A stretch of 64,000 bases of DNA, taken from the NCBI GenBank assembly GCA_037127315.1, contig JBBBDQ010001294.1, positions 742,501 to 806,500 on the forward strand. Reading direction: 5' to 3'. Position 1 is the first letter of the stretch; each line of letters begins with the position of its first letter. Shown here piece by piece: positions 1 to 10,577 of the stretch. The notes beneath the pieces are model-generated. The model saw only the letters and a program-made list of their open reading frames with translations, was not told the DNA's origin and ran no database searches. This stretch comes from Ascarosepion bandense. Taxonomy: Eukaryota; Mollusca; Cephalopoda; Sepiida; Sepiidae. The translations under genes and the position numbers were made by a program.

Positions 1-700
1 GAAAAGTAAAAGAAATGTGAGAAAGAAATGAAGATGAAATGAGAGCCAAGCAAAAAAGAAAAAAGGAAGGGAAGGTAAGAATGAATGACAAATTAGAAAG
101 AAGAAAGAAAGGCAAAAGAAATTAGATTGAAAAAAGAGGGTCAATTAGAAAGAAGAAAGAAAGGCAAAAGAAATTAGATTGAAAAAAGAGGGTCAATTAG
201 AAAGAAGAAAGAAAGGCAAAAGAAATTAGATTGAAAAAAGAGGGTCAATTAGAAAGAAGAAAGAAAGGCAAAAGAAATTAGATTGAAAAAAGAGGGTCAA
301 TTAGAAAGAAGAAAGAAAGGCAAAAGAAATTAGATTGAAAAAAGAGGGTCAATTAGAAAGAAGAAAGAAAGGCAAAAGAAAAGAGAGAGGAGTAAAGAAA
401 GGTGGAAAGAATTAGAGGGAAGAAAGAGAAGCAAACAGAAAACAAATAAAGGTAAAGAAGTGAGAAGGAAGAAAGAAAAGCAAAAGAAATTTAGTGGAAA
501 GAAAGAAATGAGTGGGGAAAATATGGCAAAAGATTTGATTAAAAGAAAGAAAAGCAATGGAAATGAGAGGGAAAAAGTAAAAGGTAAAATGTCTTGAAGT
601 TAGAGTCAAATAAAAGGAAGAGACAAAAGACAAAGCAAAGGGAAAGAATGACAGCAGAGAGAAAAAAATCAAGATGTCACAAAAAAAAAAAAAGGATATT
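1..700. repeat. Polypurine low-complexity tract
   Basis: The plus strand is almost only A and G for about 700 bases, with short AAAG/GAAA motifs. It includes the 52-bp minisatellite described separately. No gene is visible; the reading frames on the minus strand are Phe/Ser/Leu-rich artefacts of the base bias. Confidence 0.85.
89..380 (+). repeat. 52-bp polypurine minisatellite, about 5.6 copies
   Basis: The marker TCAATTAGAAAG recurs at 141, 193, 245, 297 and 349, exactly 52 bases apart, and a first, slightly different copy starts near 89. Copies are virtually identical, so the array is young or homogenised. The last unit degrades after about 375 into general polypurine sequence. Confidence 0.95.
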
Positions 701-1254
701 AATTCAATTCATAAAGTAAAATGCAACACAGGAGAGTTTTGAATTAACATGAAATAGTTATAAAAAGGAATATCTAAAATTGGAGAAAGGCCAAGAACTG
801 ATAGAGAGCAAGAAAGGGAAAAGAAATGAAAGAAGCCCTAAAGTGAATTAGTGTTTAAAATTTTAGAAGAAACAAACTGAATTCATAAAAGAAGATTAAA
901 CTTTTAAAAGATTTGAAATTTCTCTCTGTCAAAAGTGTTTGACAAAGCCTCTTTAATCAGATACATCAACTGAAATTCCAGCCCTTTCAGTTGCCAGGCT
1001 TCAATTCTACAATTTGCTCCAATCCCAAATGCTAAGAAGAGTATTTATAAAGAAGAGAAATAGTGGGAGAATTGTTGGGGATGCATTGTTTTGGCTGAGG
1101 TGGGAAGTTTCCTAAATTCGACTGAAATAGGCAATATAGATCTTAATGATTCCACTAATATTTTACCAATCCTTAGATTGGCATTTACATTACCCTGTGC
1201 ATGTTTGCCTTCTGAGAATTGGTGCTCTGCATCATATTCTTCGTTTTCAACCAT

Positions 1255-1618
1255 TTTTCTTCTTCTCCAGCTCACCCTCCTCCTTCTCCAGCTTCCTCTC
1301 CTCCTCCTCCTTCAATTTCTTCTTCTTCTCACTCTTTTTCTTCTTTTCCTGCTTCTCCAGCATCTTCTCCTCTTCTTTCTTCTTCACCTTCTTTTTCTTC
1401 TTTTCAGCTTCTTATTCTTCTTCAGTTTTTCTTCCTCCTCTTCTTCTCCTCCTTCCCCTCTTCTTCTTCAGCTTCTTTTCCTGTTTTCTTCTTCAGCTTT
1501 TTCTCCTCCTCCTCCTTCTTCTTCTTCATCCACTCCTTCTTTTTATTCTACTCCTCCTCCTCCTCTTTCTCCAGCTTTTCCTCCTCCTTCTAATACTAAT
1601 TTTCCCCTCTTTTTTTAG
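1255..1618. repeat. Polypyrimidine (TTC/TCC)n tract
   Basis: About 360 bases of nearly pure C/T on the plus strand, built from TTC, TCC and CTT triplets. Three frames stay open only because stop codons need purines; the predicted peptides are Ser/Phe/Leu/Pro homopolymer-like. It is an imperfect triplet microsatellite, not a gene. Confidence 0.85.
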
Positions 1619-1792
1619 TTATTGTTCACATACATTTTCATCCTCAATTTTTTTCTGAGTAGCAAAGCACTAAGATCCGTCAGTCCTGTTTTGTTATTTC
1701 CTTTTTGTTCTTATATTTTTTGATTGCCCTCTATACGATGAGTAGTTTCTTCTTATCATTGTTTCACACCTTTTGTTTTACATTATCAGTAC

Positions 1793-1928
1793 AAGAAATC
1801 AGAGAGCCAAGTTTGATTTTCAGTTGAATTCATTGCATTTGCTTATGTGCGAATACCCTTGGGAAAGGTATTCATCAACCTGTTCTCTCCCTCCAGCTAT
1901 AGGTTAAATATCAAGACAGACTAAGTTC
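1793..1928 (+). mobile_element. tRNA-derived SINE family 1, partial copy
   Basis: The stretch matches the head and middle of the full SINE at 21266-21576: a B-box-like segment, then a conserved AATACCCTTGGGAAAGGTATT block, then the 'ccagctataggttaaat' block. The 5' end and the 3' GTCAGTCA region are missing; an RTE-like LINE piece follows directly. Confidence 0.7.
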
Positions 1929-1929
1929 T

Positions 1930-2662
1930 ACAATTTGAATAACATACGGTACGCAGACAATATAGTATTGATTGAAGACACGGAAAGAAAACTATAAGAT
2001 CTCCTACAGAAGGTAGCTGAAGAGAGTGACAAAAAAGAACTGCAAATAAACTGCAAGAGAAACAAATACATGGTCATCAGCAAAAAGAGCAGCCCAAAAG
2101 GCTAAATACAGTTGGGAGATACTAAAATCAAGCAGGTACAAAAATTTACATACCTGGGAAGTGTTCTAACAGAGGACGGAAAATGCAAAACAGAGATCTG
2201 AAAAAGACACAGAGATCCAAAGGCAAATTGGTATGGCGAAGGACGCATTCCAGAAGGTGAATAAAATATTAAAAGACAGAAAATTTTCACTAGAAACAAA
2301 GAAGAGAGTACTAAATTGCTATGTGATGACAGTTCTTCAATATGGCAGTGAATGCTGGACAATATCATCAAACAAAAAGTAAATTAATATTGAGCATCAG
2401 GAGGAGACAACTGAAGTTCCTGGGATATGCAATGAGAAAGGAGGGCTTGGAGAACCTGATACCAACAGGCCAGATAGAGGGAAAAAGAGACAGGGAAAAG
2501 CAGTGGATAACATATTTGAAAGACCTGAGCAGATGGATGGTAGAATGGGGTTTTGCATGATTTCACAGGAGAAAGTATGCTCAGAGCCACCAGGAAAAGG
2601 GAGATGTGGAAGGCCATGATTGCCTACGTCCTGAAAGGACAAGGCACATAGAAGAAGAAGAA
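1930..2662 (+). mobile_element. RTE-like LINE fragment: reverse transcriptase thumb and C-terminus, 3' end
   Basis: Conceptual translation gives a reverse transcriptase C motif (IRYADN, normally YADD), then VQKF-YLGS-LTEDGKC and RNKK..LNCY segments typical of RTE-type endonuclease-reverse transcriptases. Several frameshifts and stops break it. The 3' end reads 'ggcacatagaagaagaag', a short (GAA)n tail shared by the other copies here. Clade assignment is from memory of the family; jockey or L1 types are less likely. Confidence 0.75.
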
Positions 2663-2858
2663 GATCAAAAGAGATATGATCACCTAACCATGTATCACGT
2701 ATGGCACAACTGGCTAACAGATATATATATATATATATAGTGATGATCATCCACGTATACTGTCTTAATATGTATAGGAAAGAATATTAATAAAAAGTTT
2801 TGAATTTAAAAATGTACTTTTTTTTAACAGTATTTGTTTATTTTTATTATATTTTATA

Positions 2859-2886
2859 TTTCAGACCGTCCTCGGTCCTTCATCAG
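2859..2886 (-). ncRNA. Hammerhead-ribozyme-like core, left arm
   Basis: On the minus strand CUGAUGA (2886-2880) is followed by a stem-loop, GGACCG-AGGA-CGGUCU, with at least five Watson-Crick pairs, and then GAAA. This is the conserved core order of a hammerhead: CUGANGA, helix II, GAAA. Helix I could form between UUGUUU before the core and AAACAA further on, but the base expected to be U before the cleavage position is A, so activity is doubtful. Confidence 0.45.
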
Positions 2887-3053
2887 AAACAAGTGATTTT
2901 TAAATTTGAATTAGAAACGTATTTCACGATAGCGTCCGAATATTTTTTGTTTACATCATGTGGTGTGTTTGTTCACAACATGCAGCACGTACGTAGAGAA
3001 AGTCTGTTTGTTTTAGATAAAAATTTCTTGGAATATCTGAAAAATATTTTTAG

Positions 3054-3330
3054 CTATTGAAATATTTGTAAAGATTCTAAGTCCCTATTTAACCCTAGCT
3101 TGTGTGTATTTAATTTTAAAATCCAGTATGTTTCTTTCTTTCTGCGTGTGTATGTAGAACTAAAATTGGAGTCTATTAGTAAACATTTGCAATTTTCTAA
3201 AGTATGATCAGGTTGATTAAAATGGGCTGCAATTGGGGAGTATACATTTTTTTGTCGTATATTTAGTTTGTGATTATTGAAGTGAAATCTAAAGCTATTA
3301 CCGGATTCGCCGATTTCTAATTCAAATTTA
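3054..3330 (-). pseudogene. Retroelement C-terminal fragment, GIY-YIG type (Penelope-like)
   Basis: The open frame (about 90 residues) contains SPIAAHFNQPDHT and TRRKKETYWILKLNT, which resemble the end of the GIY-YIG endonuclease region of Penelope-like and related retroelements. It sits inside the inverted repeats of the 2777-3460 element. It lacks the reverse transcriptase and the catalytic GIY/YIG motifs, so it is a remnant. Similarity is by eye only. Confidence 0.5.
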
Positions 3331-3344
3331 AAAATCACTTGTTT

Positions 3345-3372
3345 CTGATGAAGGACCGAGGATGGTCTGAAA
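3345..3372 (+). ncRNA. Hammerhead-ribozyme-like core, right arm
   Basis: CTGATGA at 3345-3351 is followed by GGACC-loop-GGTCT and GAAA at 3369-3372. It is the inverted partner of the 2859-2886 core. One base change in the helix II loop side (C to T) shortens the stem from the left arm's version. Confidence 0.45.
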
Positions 3373-3478
3373 TATAAAATATAATAAAAATAAACAAATA
3401 CTGTTAAAAAAAAAGTACATTTTTAAATTCAAAACTTTTTATTAATATTCTTTCCTATATATATATATATATGTATAT

Positions 3479-3682
3479 ATAAGAAAAATTAAGGCAGACA
3501 CGATCATGGTAAATTGGAAGTGTAGGCCTATTTCTGGCGAACCATCATCAGCTTCTGTCTTTATTGTACAAAAGATTTTACACGAATTAAAGATGGAAAC
3601 TGATGATGGTTTGTCTGAAATAGGACAATACTTCCGATTTACCATGAAATAACGTATCTGCCTTAATTTTTCTTATATTTGC
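3479..3682. mobile_element. Foldback element with two hammerhead-like cores
   Basis: The arms 3479-3551 and 3600-3682 are inverted copies of each other (both contain AAGAAAAATTAAGGCAGA or its complement at the outer edge). Minus strand 3551-3531 reads CUGAUGA-UGG-UUCG-CCA-GAAA, a perfect core with a UUCG-capped helix II. Plus strand 3600-3620 has CUGAUGA...GAAA with a weakened stem. A helix I of the GGAAG/CUUCC type is visible only when the two arms are compared; each arm has one mutation. Confidence 0.5.
3531..3551 (-). ncRNA. Hammerhead-like core with UUCG helix II loop
   Basis: CUGAUGA and GAAA enclose a 10-nt hairpin, three pairs closed by a UUCG tetraloop. GAAG just before the core can pair with CUUC downstream (4 bp), but the base before the cleavage position is C where U is expected, so this copy is probably inactive. 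Confidence 0.45.
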
Positions 3683-3788
3683 TCTATATGTATTTATATA
3701 CATATATATTTAGAGCTCTCTTAAAGAGTTATCCTACCACTGTATGTACAGGATACTCCTTTGGATTCTTCTATATCGATACCGCATG

Positions 3789-3792
<4 letters not shown>

Positions 3793-3824
<32 letters not shown>
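3793..3824. repeat. (AT)n microsatellite
   Basis: Pure alternating AT for about 32 bases. Similar runs occur at about 12425, 26537, 36276, 38206-38270, 41222, 43253, 43484 and 50218, many of them at the edges of mobile elements. Confidence 0.95.
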
Positions 3825-3825
<1 letters not shown>

Positions 3826-4257
3826 CAGTAATGTAAAAAATGTCAGTTAACTGATCAGCATCAATCCTAGCATCCCAAATCTAGAGTTTCATAAACATAT
3901 TAAATATATTCACGTCTCATGTTCAGTTTATTGCCAATATTTCTAATGCTTGTGTCTTTTACATACTGCTGTTTTTGTTACATTTCTGTGTGAGTCTTTT
4001 TTAGTTTTTGTTAGCTGAATGGCATGTTCATTTCTCATCAATTGTTAACTGATTAACCCCTTCTTCTCTTCCTTTATTTGTAAAATTTACAATTTGTCCA
4101 CATTGGCTGCATTAATAGAGTAACATTTGCATTACCTGTTTAAGGAAAGCTCATTTCTTGTCAGTCCTTCTATGAAACTATTTCAGTGAAGTCAGGTGTT
4201 ATTGCTGAAATGTAAACAACAGTTACTCTTGAATTAATTTATAATCCAGTATTATTT

Positions 4258-4475
4258 ATTATTACTATAAAAGTTTTTTAGTAGAAACTTTTTCTCACCA
4301 GAATCTATCTTATGTAAACAGAAAGGATTTCCACTGGTGGGAAGTAGAAAAAAAGAAGCCATTGGAGTAGAAGTGATGGTTACATTTAACTGTTTCAATG
4401 GTAAAAGTGTGGGACCTAAATGCCAATCTAGTAGAAAGCTTAAATTCATGTAGTTGGGGTACAAGGTAAAAAAAG
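4258..4475 (-). mobile_element. Jockey/I-like LINE, old 3' fragment
   Basis: On the minus strand it aligns with the C-terminal segment of the LINE at 16372-19913 (the 'RLA-RSHP...K-NRNFYSNSFF' region), with many substitutions. No 3' tail is present. It is an ancient fragment in the same cluster as the copies at 4665-6350. Confidence 0.6.
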
Positions 4476-4664
4476 CTTGTCAGAAAAAAAAAGAAAAAAA
4501 AGAAGTAAAAAGCTTGTCATGAAAACATTTGTAAAAAAGATAGAGGAATGCCACTTCATGTTGATGAGAAAGTGATTGGAGTAAAGATGTCATGTCAGGA
4601 CCAATTATTTTTCAGATAATTCTTTGGAAAATGGGATACAGGTTGGAGGCACAAACTAAGTTTA

Positions 4665-5141
4665 CCATTCATCCATGCTTTGAATACTGCTGGCATATAA
4701 AGTCTGGTTCTCCTGCTATTTACCTTGAGCTCCTTGATAAAATCTAAAGAAGAATCAGCAATATTATTGATCCTAATCTGGCTGCTCAGCTTCAGTCACT
4801 TTCCCATCACCATTTTCTGACAGAATCTCCAAGAATTTAAATGTAAAGTCAATTGTCATCTCCAGTCTCACTAACTTACATCCTCTCTTTCATGCCTTTC
4901 TACATCCACCCGACTCTCATCAGGACTCTCTTCCCTCTCCTACTCTCTTCCTGACACCCCCTGCAACCTCTCACTTCTCATAACATTCCTCCTCGTCCAC
5001 CCCACTCTCATCATCTCCTCTACTGTCTTCTTGACACTCCCTGCAACCTCTCACTCCTCAACATTCCTCCTATGTAACCCCTGCACAACAGTGGCAGTAA
5101 AATGCTTTGCTTGGGGGCAACACAATTATAAAAAAAAAAAT
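4665..5141 (+). mobile_element. Jockey/I-like LINE, 5'-truncated old copy with 3' tail
   Basis: It begins in the segment encoding the CIEYCCHIW region of the reverse transcriptase and continues to a 3' tail 'cctgcacaacagtggcag...ctttgcttgggggc' followed by poly(A). Stops and frameshifts abound. The 3' untranslated part contains two tandem versions of a CT-rich 'ctctcatcaggactctct' block. Confidence 0.7.
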
Positions 5142-5149
5142 AAGGTTAC

Positions 5150-5535
5150 CTCTCTGTGCCTTTTCCATAAATAATTTCATAGTGATTGTTTAAATGAGCT
5201 CTTCGCGATGATACCTAGGGGTTTTGACTTTACATGCAGTACTAGACTGGTGACTTGATCTCACCAATTTACAGTTGAGTTGGCTAAATGTAACCATTAG
5301 TACGATAAGTAACAGTTTCTTTTCTCACACTTCTCACTTGTAGAACTTCCTCCTAGCTTCAGGTTTTTAAGCCAACTTTAATCTGTAAAAATTTAAATGC
5401 AATGTCACTACTGATCTACTGTCCTCTTGATTACTCTTCTTTTGTTCTTGGTTCTTCACTTTTCTAATTCTTCTACACTCAGGAACCCCTTATATCTTTA
5501 CTACCTTGTTTGGGGTGAATTCAATTTAAAAAAAG
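5150..5535 (+). mobile_element. Jockey/I-like LINE, degenerate copy
   Basis: The segment matches the LINE C-terminal coding and 3' untranslated regions in order (tctgtgccttttcc..., 'aacagtttcttttctcacacttc', 'aatttaaatgcaatgtca'). The tail fades near 5535. It lies directly behind the previous copy. Confidence 0.55.
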
Positions 5536-5649
5536 TGCTGAATTTCAATCCTATGCCTATTTTTTCATTTTTGTAAACAATATAATTGATAACTGGTCTA
5601 GATTGAGAAGCCCTACTGATAAAAGATTTTGCTTCCAACCTCTATCCCA

Positions 5650-6118
5650 TTTTCCAATGAAGCATCCACAATATAATCAATCCTGACATGGCATCTTGAC
5701 TCCAGGCACTTTCTCATTAACATGGATTCCCTCTGTCTTTTCTACAAATATTTTCATGGCAATTGCTCTGACAATTCCTCTGGTGCCCAAACTACATGAA
5801 TTTAAGCGTACTACTAAATTAGCGTCTTAGTTCCACCCTTTCACCATTAAAATAATTAAATGTAACCACCACTTCTATTCTAACAGGTTACTTTTCTTGC
5901 ACTTCCTGTCTGTGCAACTCGTTTCTGCTTACTTGTTTCCCTGATAGCTACAATTGCTAAAAATATAAATAAAACATGAATTGCCATCTTCTGTCTTCTT
6001 GAATCCCATTCCTCTTTTATACTTTTCCCCATACCCTGTGTACTCAGTCTTTTCTCTTGCTGTAACTTCCTGTGTACTAGTAGTGGTCCATCCTTGCTTG
6101 GAGTAAAATAATTAAAAA
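5650..6118 (+). mobile_element. Jockey/I-like LINE, degenerate copy with tail
   Basis: Same order of landmarks as neighbouring copies, ending at 'agtggtccatccttgcttggagtaaaataatt' and a short A run. Heavily mutated. Confidence 0.6.
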
Positions 6119-6234
6119 AGATAGTTTTTCTGGGGGTTTTTTGGTGGGGAACTTTTTCTTATCTCCAGGGCATGCAGTATCTATGATAATGCACACTTCT
6201 TTATGTTTCTCTATCATTGCAATGTCTAGTTTTA

Positions 6235-6350
6235 GCACCCTGACCAGATCAATTTAAGCATGCTACTAGATTGGCATCTAGGTCCCTTCTTTTTTTACCA
6301 TCAAAATATTTAAATGTAGCCACCACTTTTACTTTTCTTGCAACACAGAA
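6235..6350 (+). mobile_element. Jockey/I-like LINE, short internal scrap
   Basis: About 115 bases match the 'tgctactagattagcatctaggtccca...taccatcaaaat' coding segment seen in the other copies. Both ends are lost. Confidence 0.5.
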
Positions 6351-6395
6351 ATTTCTATGTTTTGAGATAGAATCTTGTCATCAGGCAATGTTGGA
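6336..6395 (-). ncRNA. Hammerhead-like motif, family C
   Basis: On the minus strand UUGC precedes CUGAUGA (6384-6378), a 22-nt helix II region begins CAAGAU, GAAA lies at 6355-6352, and GUU precedes GCAA, which pairs with UUGC as a 4-bp helix I. NUH is satisfied (GUU). Related copies occur at 15006 and 20539. Helix II is irregular, so this is a candidate only. Confidence 0.4.
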
Positions 6396-6417
6396 TGTTG
6401 GTTGTGAAAATTATATA

Positions 6418-6600
6418 TATATATATATATTGTCATCCGCAGACAGATCTGTTTCGCTGTATCACAGCTCATCAGTACGGTTAGACTCCGAAACCCGACC
6501 GATTTGGCGTCAGTCGGCGACTCTACCCCTGATTGAATTCTGTCTGAGATTTCACATTTTTCTGTACATTTCCCCACATATTCAGGCAGGTAGACAAAAA
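6418..6600 (-). mobile_element. Possible tRNA-derived SINE, family 3
   Basis: After an (AT)n run the sequence shares blocks with 16205-16360: 'cagctcatcagtacggttagac', 'gaccgatttggcgtcagtcgg', 'gactctacccc'. Read on the minus strand, the 16205-16360 copy has a segment resembling a Pol III B box (AGTTTTGATCCC). Only two copies are seen, so family status is tentative. Confidence 0.35.
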
Positions 6601-6739
6601 TAAATAAATGTACTTTTTAAAAAAATAAACAGAGCTTCTACTCAGATATGTGCATCCACTAAAAATAACATTTAGAGTCATGATATCTGTTAGATCAAAC
6701 TTGCCTTAACTGATTCGACCATGTAAAAGCTTCACCAAT

Positions 6740-7193
6740 CAAGTAAATACCTGGGATGTGTTCTAACAGAAGACAGAAAATGCAGCACAGAGATCTGAAA
6801 GTGTATTGGCATGGCAAAAGACACGTTCAAGAGGCTGAGTAAAGTATTATGACACAGGAAACTTTCACTAGAAACAAAGAAGAGAGTACCAAATTGCTAT
6901 ATGATATCAGTTCTCCAATATGGCAGTGAATGTTGGACAATATCAACAAAGATGAAGGAATAACTTGAAGCAGCTGAAATGTGGTTCTGCAGTAGGATGC
7001 TGCAGATATCGTGGACCGAGCATGTGAGCAATGATGAGGTGTCGGAAAGAATGAAAATGAAAAAGGGCCTGAGCAGGTGGATGACAGAATGGGGGTTGCA
7101 AGATGTTACAGGAGAAAGCGTGCTAAGAGCCACCAGGGATAGGGAGTTGTGGAAGACCTTGATCACCTACGTCCTGAAAAGACAAGGCACATA
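6740..7193 (+). mobile_element. RTE-like LINE, 3' end
   Basis: Encodes YLG.VLTEDRKC, ETKKRV.NCYMISVLQYGSECWT, WFCSRMLQISWTEHVSNDEV and WKTLITYVLKRQGT in broken frames, the standard order for the C-terminal third of this LINE. It ends in 'ggcacata' followed by a (GAA)n run, the characteristic tail of the family. Confidence 0.8.
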
Positions 7194-7221
7194 GAAGAAG
7201 AAGAAGAAGAAGAAGAAGAAG

Positions 7222-7251
<30 letters not shown>
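7194..7251 (+). repeat. (GAA)n microsatellite seeded by a LINE tail
   Basis: Nineteen GAA units directly follow the RTE-like LINE 3' end. Other copies of the LINE end in two to five GAA units, so this run is an expanded retroelement tail. Confidence 0.95.
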
Positions 7252-7252
<1 letters not shown>

Positions 7253-8465
7253 CTGAACAGTAAAGTGAAATGATTCTCATTATACATTCCAGTTCCATAA
7301 TCCAACATAAACAAAGCAGTTTTCTAAAGAAGTAATAAATTTTTATTAATTAATCTAACAGATTTTTTTATTAATTAATCCAGCAGATTTTATCTGTTGA
7401 AATGTTACTTTTAACAGATACTCATATTTGAATAGATGCCCACTCTAATCTTTAAACAGTACATTTATCTTCATCTACTGGCTTGAATATTTTAGAAAGT
7501 ATTACAAACCACAGGTGGGCTTACTGGGTGTAGAACAAAAACAAATGTGCCTGAGCAGGCGTCTTCAAACAGGGATTGACTATCCACACTACCAGACTAT
7601 GTTCAGAAGCAAGTAGTGAATCATTAATATCACCATAATATAAACTACATAATATCTACACAATGTCTCTCTTTTCTCTATATCCTTTTATCAATGACTT
7701 AATATTTACAGAGAAGCCTTGTTTAATGTGTGAAATAGTCTTACATAAGATATTTTTTAAGAAAGAAAAAGAAAAAAGGATGAAGAGAAAATTCACCCTC
7801 TTTTCAAGATTTGACACACACTTCTTCCTCTTTATTTCTAAGTAGAAAAGCAAAAATTACTATATAAGGGTATCAACAAATGTCACGTCTCTTCATAACT
7901 CAATAAAATTTTAGCCCATTACTAATTTTCTTTTTAATTCACTAAGATTACAACTCATGTCTCTGCTAATGAGATCTGAGAATTTCCCAAGATGTCATCA
8001 TATTCTGCCACGTTAATTAAATCTCTATCCATGTCTAAAGGTGTTTTTTGAATAATATTTTGTGAACAACGATGACATAGTGTTAAAAAAAGTAATTCAG
8101 TTTAATGATCAGCTTATATTTTCTACAGTATCAGTGCACACCAAAGACACGATCTAATATCTTGCTGGTGTCATAGATTTTTTTATATATTGTACCATCA
8201 AATATTTCCTCAGATTAATTCAATTAATTAACTAATTTAGTTTCCTTGCAAGGAAAGCATATAACACTTTTCTGGATAATTAGCAGCCATTTGCAAATTG
8301 TCAAAAATTTGTAGATTGTAAACTGAAATGAAGAACGCTGAATAAATTCTGAGAAACTTGAAGGATGGTCACTTGATCAGCTTCATTCCTTTTAAACTGA
8401 TGTTGACACATTTGAAATTTTGAGAGGAGTCATTCTTAATATTAAGTTGTTTGGTTACCATTATT
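7252..8465. other. Intergenic, AT-rich; one foldback-family copy
   Basis: No gene is seen. Around 7340-7505 there is a sequence related to the inverted-repeat element at 43840-44100 ('taacagatactcatatttgaatagat', 'ctactggcttgaatatttt'). A small tandem duplication of 'attaattaatc' lies at about 7345-7380. The rest is unrecognised. Confidence 0.5.
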
Positions 8466-8469
8466 TTCA

Positions 8470-9175
8470 TTATTATTATGTTTAAATTTTTTATTAGTCC
8501 AAGCTTCACTTTTATTGTTTTAAATTATCATTGGATGAAACTTCATTTTTATTGAAGTGAAGATTTTCATAGGCCCATTCATAATTTGCATTGTTTAAAA
8601 TGTTCTTAGCTTTATTTTCATGGTGTTTAACATTTTTATTAGTTCGATCTTATTTTTGTTGTTTAAGATTTTTATTAGTTAAAGCTTCATTTTTATTGTG
8701 TTTAAAATGTTTATTAGTCCAAGCTTCATTCTTATTGTTTTTTAAATAATAAAAATGAAGCTTGGACTAATAAGCAATAGTCCAAGATTTATTTTTGTTG
8801 TTTAAAATATTTTTTGGTCTAAGTTTCATATATTTTGTGTTAAATATTTAATTGGTCCAAGTTTTATTTTTATTGTGTTTAAAATATTTATTAGTTCAAG
8901 CTTCATTTTTATTATTTTAAATCATTTTTAATTCATGCATCATTTTACTTGATTTTTATTATTTAATCTTTTTGGAGTCAATGCTTTGTTTTTATTTTGT
9001 GTCAAAATTATATTGATCATAGCTTCATTTGTAATATTTAAAATTTTTATGAATTCAAATACACACTTAATTTTTATTTATTTAAAATTTTCATTGTTCC
9101 AAGTTACCCATTTTTTAAGTTTCAAATTTTCATTGGTTCAAGCTAATTTTTATTGTTTCAAACTATCCATTTGTC
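8470..9175. repeat. Diverged ~45-50-bp minisatellite
   Basis: About a dozen imperfect units of the type 'TTATTAGTCCAAGCTTCATTTTTATTGTTTAAAAT' follow one another. One unit at about 8744-8782 is inverted ('aaaatgaagcttggactaat') and can fold against its neighbour. Divergence between units is high, so the array is old. Confidence 0.8.
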
Positions 9176-9451
9176 CCCAGCATTATTCTTATTATACAGT
9201 GGCTGGTAAAAGTCTTCACCACCTTTGAAAATTTATATATTTTGTATAATTTAACAGGAAACAACACATTGTTTTCAATTCCAATGATTGTTAAATAATA
9301 AGCAGATGCACCACACTTTCCTTTGATATAAAAATTACATGTTAAAAATTTCACACTGATTCTTAAAATCATATAACTTAGAATAATGTCTTTTGCAAAC
9401 CTCTGTATAAAGATTCTTTTTATTTATCCAATGTTCTGTCTTGAAGTGAAT

Positions 9452-9578
9452 ACATCTTTTGAACAGGTGAAGAGGCTCATCCCTTGTTTCTTGTTTAGGA
9501 TGTGGTTCCCGGCTTTCTCTTTTTCAATCATTCTACTCTTAAGTAGCCCCATCTGCATCAGTGAATAAAAAAAAAAAT
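9452..9578 (+). mobile_element. Short LINE derivative (5' unit joined to 3' tail), partial
   Basis: Carries 'gaacaggtgaagaggctcat' and 'aggatgtggttcccgg' of the 5' unit, then a shortened LINE-type 3' tail ('taagtagccccatctgcatcagtg') and poly(A). Compare the fuller copies at 35905-36276 and 47957-48256. Confidence 0.65.
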
Positions 9579-9666
9579 CTAATCTGATACACATAATTTC
9601 TTTTAGCTTTTTTATGACCATGCTCTCTGCTATTATTCTAGTATTAGATTTCTACCTATAACTGAA

Positions 9667-9977
9667 TGTGTGTTGTGGTGCAGGGGATATTGATTGGAAT
9701 GAGAAATCAGAAAGCCGAGTTCAAATTCCAGTTGAATTGATTACATTCACTTATATGCAAATACCCTTGGGAAAGGTATGAATCCATTGCTTCTCTCTCC
9801 AGCAATGGGTTAAATAGCAAGACAGATTTGGTTCTGTAGCCTTGGTTGGCAACTAGTTATTCACAGAAAGTAATGGCAACCTACTGTGGGAAAATCTTCT
9901 GCCCGGTCAGTCTTGTCTCTTTTGAGACATGATCACATAAACATTAATCATGGATGGCACTTAACTGACTGACTGAC
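9667..9977 (+). mobile_element. tRNA-derived SINE family 1, full-length
   Basis: Begins 'gtgttgtggtgcagg' (A-box-like), has 'gagttcaaattcc' (B-box-like), the AATACCCTTGGGAAAGGTAT block and the 'ggcaacctactgtggg' block, and ends in the ACTGACTGACTGAC tail. About 310 bases. Pol III derivation is inferred from the box-like motifs. Confidence 0.85.
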
Positions 9978-10577
9978 CTATAACTCATTAAAACCCATTC
10001 TCTCAAAAAATGTGACAATGGGAAGTAATCAGTTAATTTTCTTTAATATAGAAAAGCATGAATTTCTTATATGAAGCACTCAGATTTGTATAACAGTATT
10101 AGCTTATTCATTTTATAATTCACTTTTGTTTCCAATAGAATGGTTTTTTACTTCAACTTTTTTTTAACCTTTCACCCTAAGTGAGGCAACAAAGCCAATG
10201 TGATGTAGTGATTAATGAATGTGATAGAATATAATAAAAAGAAAGCTTGATTAAGTAGCAAGAACAATAAAAGAACAGAATTTTACAAAGACAGAAGATA
10301 AAGATTGGCATTGCATTTAAATTTTTGACACTCAAAGCTGATTGTAAATCAAGAAACTGGAAGAGAGTTTCACAAGTGAAAAGTGCAAGAAAAGAAACTA
10401 TCATCACAGAACTTACATATATAAATATATTTATACATACATGTTGTATCCTCTAAAGATGATGCAAACAGACAAGGTGGTACTTGAGTGAAAGAACAGC
10501 AAAATGTGCATAGATGAAAAAAGAGAGGTTTATTATAAAGAGAATACACTATAGCAAGACAGGGAATCTGGTGGCAA
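9978..10577. other. Intergenic, nothing recognised
   Basis: AT-rich sequence without convincing open frames or repeats apart from short 'atatata' runs near 10420-10440. It separates a SINE from the hairpin pair. Confidence 0.5.

Larger units (their letters stand above)
2777..3460. mobile_element. Foldback element with ~140-bp inverted repeats, Penelope-like
   Basis: Positions 2777-2921 and 3316-3458 are near-perfect inverted copies, including the runs around the A/T-rich 'acagtatttgttta' and the 'ggaccgagga' segment. Between them lies a decayed coding fragment on the minus strand that resembles the C-terminal part of GIY-YIG-bearing retroelements. Each arm carries a hammerhead-like core. Inverted pseudo-LTRs and hammerhead motifs are known for Penelope-like elements; the assignment is inference. 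Confidence 0.6.

Noticed and set aside
89..380. Regular repeats resembling a CRISPR array
   Set aside because: Units are contiguous and identical with no variable spacers, and the DNA is animal nuclear; it is a minisatellite.
1091..1658. Long overlapping open frames rich in Ser, Phe, Leu and Pro
   Set aside because: All three plus-strand frames are open because the region is nearly pure C/T. No domain, no start context and no conservation signal.
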